A stretch of 8,812 nt of DNA, taken from the NCBI GenBank assembly GCA_904502165.1, contig CAJGDB010000080.1, positions 1-8,812 on the forward strand. The letters run 5' to 3'. This DNA comes from an uncultured Akkermansia sp. (GTDB taxonomy: Bacteria > Verrucomicrobiota > Verrucomicrobiia > Verrucomicrobiales > Akkermansiaceae). Below are positions 6,183-8,812 of this stretch, piece by piece; position 1 is the first letter of the stretch, and every line of letters begins with the position of its first letter. A model generated the notes under the pieces. It saw only the letters and a program-made list of their open reading frames with translations, was not told the origin of the DNA and searched no databases. The translations under genes were made by a program, and so were the position numbers.

Positions 6183-7328
6183 TCAGGTTTCATCAACTTT
6201 TCCAGCTTCCGGCTCATCTTCCTTCAATTTCCGGAAACGTCCGGGTGACTTTCCTTCAGGAGACAGGAATTCCCTGTCCTTTGTCTCATCATCAGCAGCA
6301 GGAGACTCCTCTTCCGTATTAAAAACAACCCGGATCAACACATCCTTCCCGGCTCCACCAGGCAGATACTTATCCGTACAGGAAAGCGTGCCACCCGCCA
6401 CAACATAGTCCGTATACGACTTATCAAACTCGCTCTTACCGCGATAATTTTCCACTATGGAGCTGAACGATGAAGCCCCTTTGTCAAAGGCAGTCTGCGC
6501 GGCTTTCCAGAATTCCTTGCTGTTTCTGCATGTCACTACCCTGAACATGAATTTCTGGCTGGCAGCAGGGTATTTTCCGTCGTCCCACTTATAAGTCCGG
6601 GCCATTTCACGGTCCGAAAAGAACTCCCCCTCCACAACATGATACCAGGAAGAATCCTCCAGCTGCACCATATTCCAGTTACGCGATATCGATACTCCGA
6701 CCGGCGGTCTGCGTTCCGGCTCAGCCCATACATACCGGGTCGGTATATCAAGGCATTTCAGCATCAGTGAAATATAACGTATCCTTGCGTGCGGATGCAC
6801 CGTTTTTCCAATGAGCAAGTCAACACAGCTCCGGCTTTTCTCCCGGTCAGAGAACTTTATCTGCCGCAATCTGGTATCATCGTGCAGAATCCGTATTTTT
6901 TCCAGTCGGTTCATGCCGGGAACATTCAGCTTCTCCACTCTTTTTCTGAGTTCATCCAGCGCGCGATTCTCCATTATCGACAGCTTCTTCTCGAGCTTCG
7001 AATTTCTGAATGCAGCCAGCAGGCAGGTATCCTCGTAAAACACAAGCCGCAGATTCAAGGGCGAATTCTGGCTCTTGTACTTGAAATACCAACGACTGGC
7101 ATAATCACTAAAAATACTGGTTCCCATGAATTCCTCAAACTCTGCGTTTGTGTACGGAGGCAGCAGCTTTATCTTTCTGGTAGAATCGAGGTGCATCGAC
7201 ATCTCGGTAATGACCCGGTTCAGGTCCTGCAGAGAGCTCACCTGCTCCACCTCATTACGGGCCATCGCCCCTCCGGAAAGAACGATGGTAGTAACCAGCA
7301 TAACTGCCACTTTAGAAAAAACGCTCAT
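6183..7328 (-). CDS. Secreted transglutaminase-like protein lacking the catalytic triad
   Basis: This 381-residue protein has a signal peptide (1-23, hydrophobic core VAVMLVTTIVL, cleavage after AMA). Residues about 140-235 follow the bacterial transglutaminase-like layout: a helix with RLEKIRILHDD, then DLLIGKTV (170-177), the helix leading to CLDIPTRYV (192-200), and the strand pair NWNMVQL...SWYHV (217-231). Active relatives read GKxVC, HAW and WYHVD. Here these positions are H178, R216 (RNW) and V232, so cysteine, histidine and aspartate all appear replaced. A binding or structural role is inferred. The tail from 337 is charged (Glu/Asp/Lys-rich, about 45 residues) and probably disordered. 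ATG 7328 is chosen over ATG 7358 because the signal peptide starts here and the earlier ATG lies inside the promoter. The natural partner is unknown. Confidence 0.75.
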   Translation of the reverse strand: MSVFSKVAVMLVTTIVLSGGAMARNEVEQVSSLQDLNRVITEMSMHLDSTRKIKLLPPYTNAEFEEFMGTSIFSDYASRWYFKYKSQNSPLNLRLVFYEDTCLLAAFRNSKLEKKLSIMENRALDELRKRVEKLNVPGMNRLEKIRILHDDTRLRQIKFSDREKSRSCVDLLIGKTVHPHARIRYISLMLKCLDIPTRYVWAEPERRPPVGVSISRNWNMVQLEDSSWYHVVEGEFFSDREMARTYKWDDGKYPAASQKFMFRVVTCRNSKEFWKAAQTAFDKGASSFSSIVENYRGKSEFDKSYTDYVVAGGTLSCTDKYLPGGAGKDVLIRVVFNTEEESPAADDETKDREFLSPEGKSPGRFRKLKEDEPEAGKVDET

Positions 7329-7347
7329 ACAGAATCCAGTCCCTTGT

Positions 7348-7376
7348 ATTGTACACATTTAAGCTAAGGGAGTCAA
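7348..7376 (-). promoter_or_regulatory. Promoter of the transglutaminase-like gene
   Basis: On the minus strand TTGACT (7371-7376) and TACAAT (7348-7353) are 17 bases apart. The start of transcription would be near 7341, just upstream of AAGGGA, a weak ribosome-binding candidate 11 bases before the ATG at 7328. Confidence 0.7.
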
Positions 7377-7424
7377 TCCTGTTTCCAACAGTTTCATTTC
7401 TGGAGGCTATTCGTACTATTTCAC

Positions 7425-7454
7425 TTGAATGCAGGGTGAAAATATGGTTAGATA
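7425..7454 (+). promoter_or_regulatory. Promoter of the riboswitch and TonB receptor
   Basis: TTGAAT (7425-7430) and TAGATA (7449-7454) are 18 bases apart. The predicted start near 7461 lies about 30 bases before the first riboswitch helix. It is divergent from the promoter at 7348-7376, with roughly 50 bases between the two -35 elements. Confidence 0.55.
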
Positions 7455-7490
7455 CGCCGCGTACCCTTGCTGGACTATCAGCGAGTAGAG

Positions 7491-7640
7491 TCTCCGGGAG
7501 GCGGCGGGAAGCCGCAGGAAATAGATGGGAAAGACGGTGAGAATCCGTCGCTGTGCCGCAACCGTGTTGTGTCTCTGAACACTCAGTCGGAAGGCCAGCC
7601 CGGAGGTTCGCCACGACACACGGCGGCGATGCACCGCCAG
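7491..7640 (+). promoter_or_regulatory. Cobalamin riboswitch
   Basis: The closing helix is CTCCGGG (7492-7498) with CCCGGAG (7599-7605). Inside are GCGGC/GCCGC hairpin 7501-7515, the conserved core GGGAAAGACGGTGAGAATCC with GACGG/CCGTC pairing, the CCGCAACCGT segment (7556-7565), the hairpin GTGTT/AACAC (7564-7582), and the B12 box AGTCGGAAGGCCAGCC (7585-7600). A downstream hairpin GGCGG/CCGCC (7622-7638) is the likely expression-platform stem that contacts the aptamer through its loop. Adenosylcobalamin or a related corrinoid should lower expression of the receptor 20 bases further on. Because no U tract follows the last hairpin, control of translation is more likely than termination, but there is no clear Shine-Dalgarno sequence either. 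Confidence 0.93.
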
Positions 7641-7659
7641 CTCAACGGCCACCACAGAA

Positions 7660-8812
7660 ATGAAAACAAACAAGAATACTCCTATCAGGAGGCATACCCG
7701 CATTGTGCCTGTCATCTTGCTTGCAGGCGTCAGCCCCGCCCTCATGGCGGATGAAGTTCCCATCACCACGCTAGCTCCCATCACGGTTTCAGCGCATGGA
7801 GGCTCCGGTATCCCGTATGACCAGAGCGGGGTTTCTGTCACCATTCTCGACCCGCAACAACTCCGGGAGGAAGGTATCCTCAACCTGGGTGAAGCCCTCA
7901 CCCGCGTACCGGGAGTACAGGTACAGCCTGGTGGCGGCTCTATGCAGCGCGGCAATGTGAGCAACATCTCCATCCGCGGTATGAGCAGTGGGCAGCACAT
8001 CCTGCCCGTAATGGACGGGCTGCGTATCTACGACAACAGCAATGGTTGCAATCTCACCCCGAACATCGCAGCCCGCACCAGCATGTTTGACCTGGGCACG
8101 CTGGAGGTTCTGCGAGGTTCGCAGGGCTCTATTTACGGCAGCGGGGCTATCGGCGGTGTCATCTACATGGAAACGCCGGAGGGCGAAGGGCTCCCCGGCT
8201 GCAGCATCTTCAATGAATTCGGCAGCTTCAATTCCTATACCGGCAACGTAACCGCCCAGGGCCGGCAGGAGGCCCTTTCCTACTTCCTCTCTGCCACCTG
8301 CGAAACAACGGATAATGATTTGGAGCGGGTCGATGGCAGCAAGCCTGCGGATAAGAATGCCGGGCGCTTTGAAAACTGGCAGGAAGCTCTGCGGCTTGAT
8401 TACCGGCCAGATAAGGATACTCACGCACGCATCACCTACCGCCGCAGCGATTCCCGCTACCACCACCCCGGCAACTGGGATGATCCGCATTACAAATACC
8501 GCACCAATCTGGTTTCCGCAGCGCTGGAAAAACGTATCTCTCATGCCTTTGCCACAGAACTGAGCGGCGGCTACTACGGAGCCGACTACATGTTCGGCAG
8601 GGGAACCAACCGCGACCTTCGCAACCTGCAGCTGAACTGGCGCAATGAATACCGCTGGTGCCGCCACCAGGCCACCACCGCCGGGCTCGCCTTCATGCAC
8701 AGCGAATACACCGCAGATGATAACGGCACCTCCGCCCGCAACAGGCAGAACAACGAGAACACATACAGCCTCTTTGCTGAACACCGCGTGACTCCCTTCA
8801 AAGGCTGGGAAA
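7660..8812 (+). CDS. btuB: TonB-dependent outer-membrane receptor, BtuB-like, truncated by the window edge
   Basis: ATG 7660 opens a frame with no stop through the right edge (384 complete codons), so this is the N-terminal half of a receptor that usually has about 600-700 residues. Residues 1-30 form a signal peptide (basic RRHTR, then IVPVILLAGV, ending ALMA). LAPITVSA (38-45) resembles a TonB box. The plug domain covers about 53-175: VSVTILDPQQL, LGEALTRVPGVQV, ISIRGMSSG, PVMDGLRIYDN, LEVLRGSQGSIYGSGAIGG. Barrel strands rich in aromatic and polar residues follow from about 180. The cobalamin riboswitch immediately upstream points to corrinoid import, which is the basis for naming it BtuB; the plug alone would only say TonB receptor. 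A full-length antisense frame (7789-8784) is a shadow. Confidence 0.9.
   Translation, partial: MKTNKNTPIRRHTRIVPVILLAGVSPALMADEVPITTLAPITVSAHGGSGIPYDQSGVSVTILDPQQLREEGILNLGEALTRVPGVQVQPGGGSMQRGNVSNISIRGMSSGQHILPVMDGLRIYDNSNGCNLTPNIAARTSMFDLGTLEVLRGSQGSIYGSGAIGGVIYMETPEGEGLPGCSIFNEFGSFNSYTGNVTAQGRQEALSYFLSATCETTDNDLERVDGSKPADKNAGRFENWQEALRLDYRPDKDTHARITYRRSDSRYHHPGNWDDPHYKYRTNLVSAALEKRISHAFATELSGGYYGADYMFGRGTNRDLRNLQLNWRNEYRWCRHQATTAGLAFMHSEYTADDNGTSARNRQNNENTYSLFAEHRVTPFKGWE

Noticed and set aside
7329..7358. Upstream ATG at 7358 for the transglutaminase-like gene
   Set aside because: It lies between the -35 and -10 elements of the gene's promoter and would place ten residues before the signal peptide.
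7416..8000. 194-codon minus-strand frame
   Set aside because: It runs across the riboswitch and the receptor start on the opposite strand and has no independent support.
7789..8784. 331-codon minus-strand frame rich in Val, Ala and Gly
   Set aside because: It is the antisense of the TonB receptor, whose plug motifs and upstream riboswitch are unmistakable.
1..8812. CRISPR array or insertion-sequence ends
   Set aside because: No regularly spaced repeats, no paired terminal inverted repeats with a transposase, and no target-site duplication were seen.

Overview
The window joins two kinds of DNA. Positions 1 to about 1230 are AT-rich, hold no long convincing gene, and stop at the 3' end of a tRNA-Lys gene. 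This is the usual arrangement for a mobile or decayed island inserted at a tRNA. From about 1310 to the right edge the DNA is GC-richer and densely coding, as expected of chromosomal backbone. The gene mix is a secreted GH35 beta-galactosidase, a GYF_2/PrsW-type membrane protein, a UDP-glucose dehydrogenase and a cobalamin-riboswitch-controlled TonB receptor. With weak Shine-Dalgarno signals, this suggests a Gram-negative glycan-degrading gut bacterium, possibly a Verrucomicrobiota member near Akkermansia. That assignment is inference from content only.

Layout: two tiny ORFs in one frame, separated only by an amber codon (52-342); a gene-free stretch containing a run of strong consecutive helices that looks like an undescribed structured RNA (588-830); a long hairpin terminator (1170-1212); tRNA-Lys(UUU) on the minus strand (1238-1310) with its own promoter; GYF_2-PrsW on the plus strand (1490-2737); a convergent GH35 beta-galactosidase on the minus strand (2743-4650), only 5 bases away; the terminator of ugd (4689-4724); ugd on the minus strand (4749-6059); a secreted transglutaminase-like protein without the catalytic triad, on the minus strand (6183-7328); and then, divergently, a promoter, a cobalamin riboswitch (7491-7640) and the first 384 codons of a BtuB-like outer-membrane receptor (7660 to the right edge).

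The genes do not form one operon. Promoter-like sequences built on TTGACT precede the tRNA, PrsW, ugd and the transglutaminase-like gene, so most genes appear to be separately transcribed. Shared themes are the cell envelope and nutrient capture: GH35 releases galactose from glycans outside the cytoplasm, Ugd supplies UDP-glucuronate for surface polysaccharides, PrsW-like proteins are membrane proteases linked to envelope signalling, and the TonB receptor imports corrinoids. The most novel element is the structured RNA candidate at 588-830. The degenerate transglutaminase is the most interesting protein.
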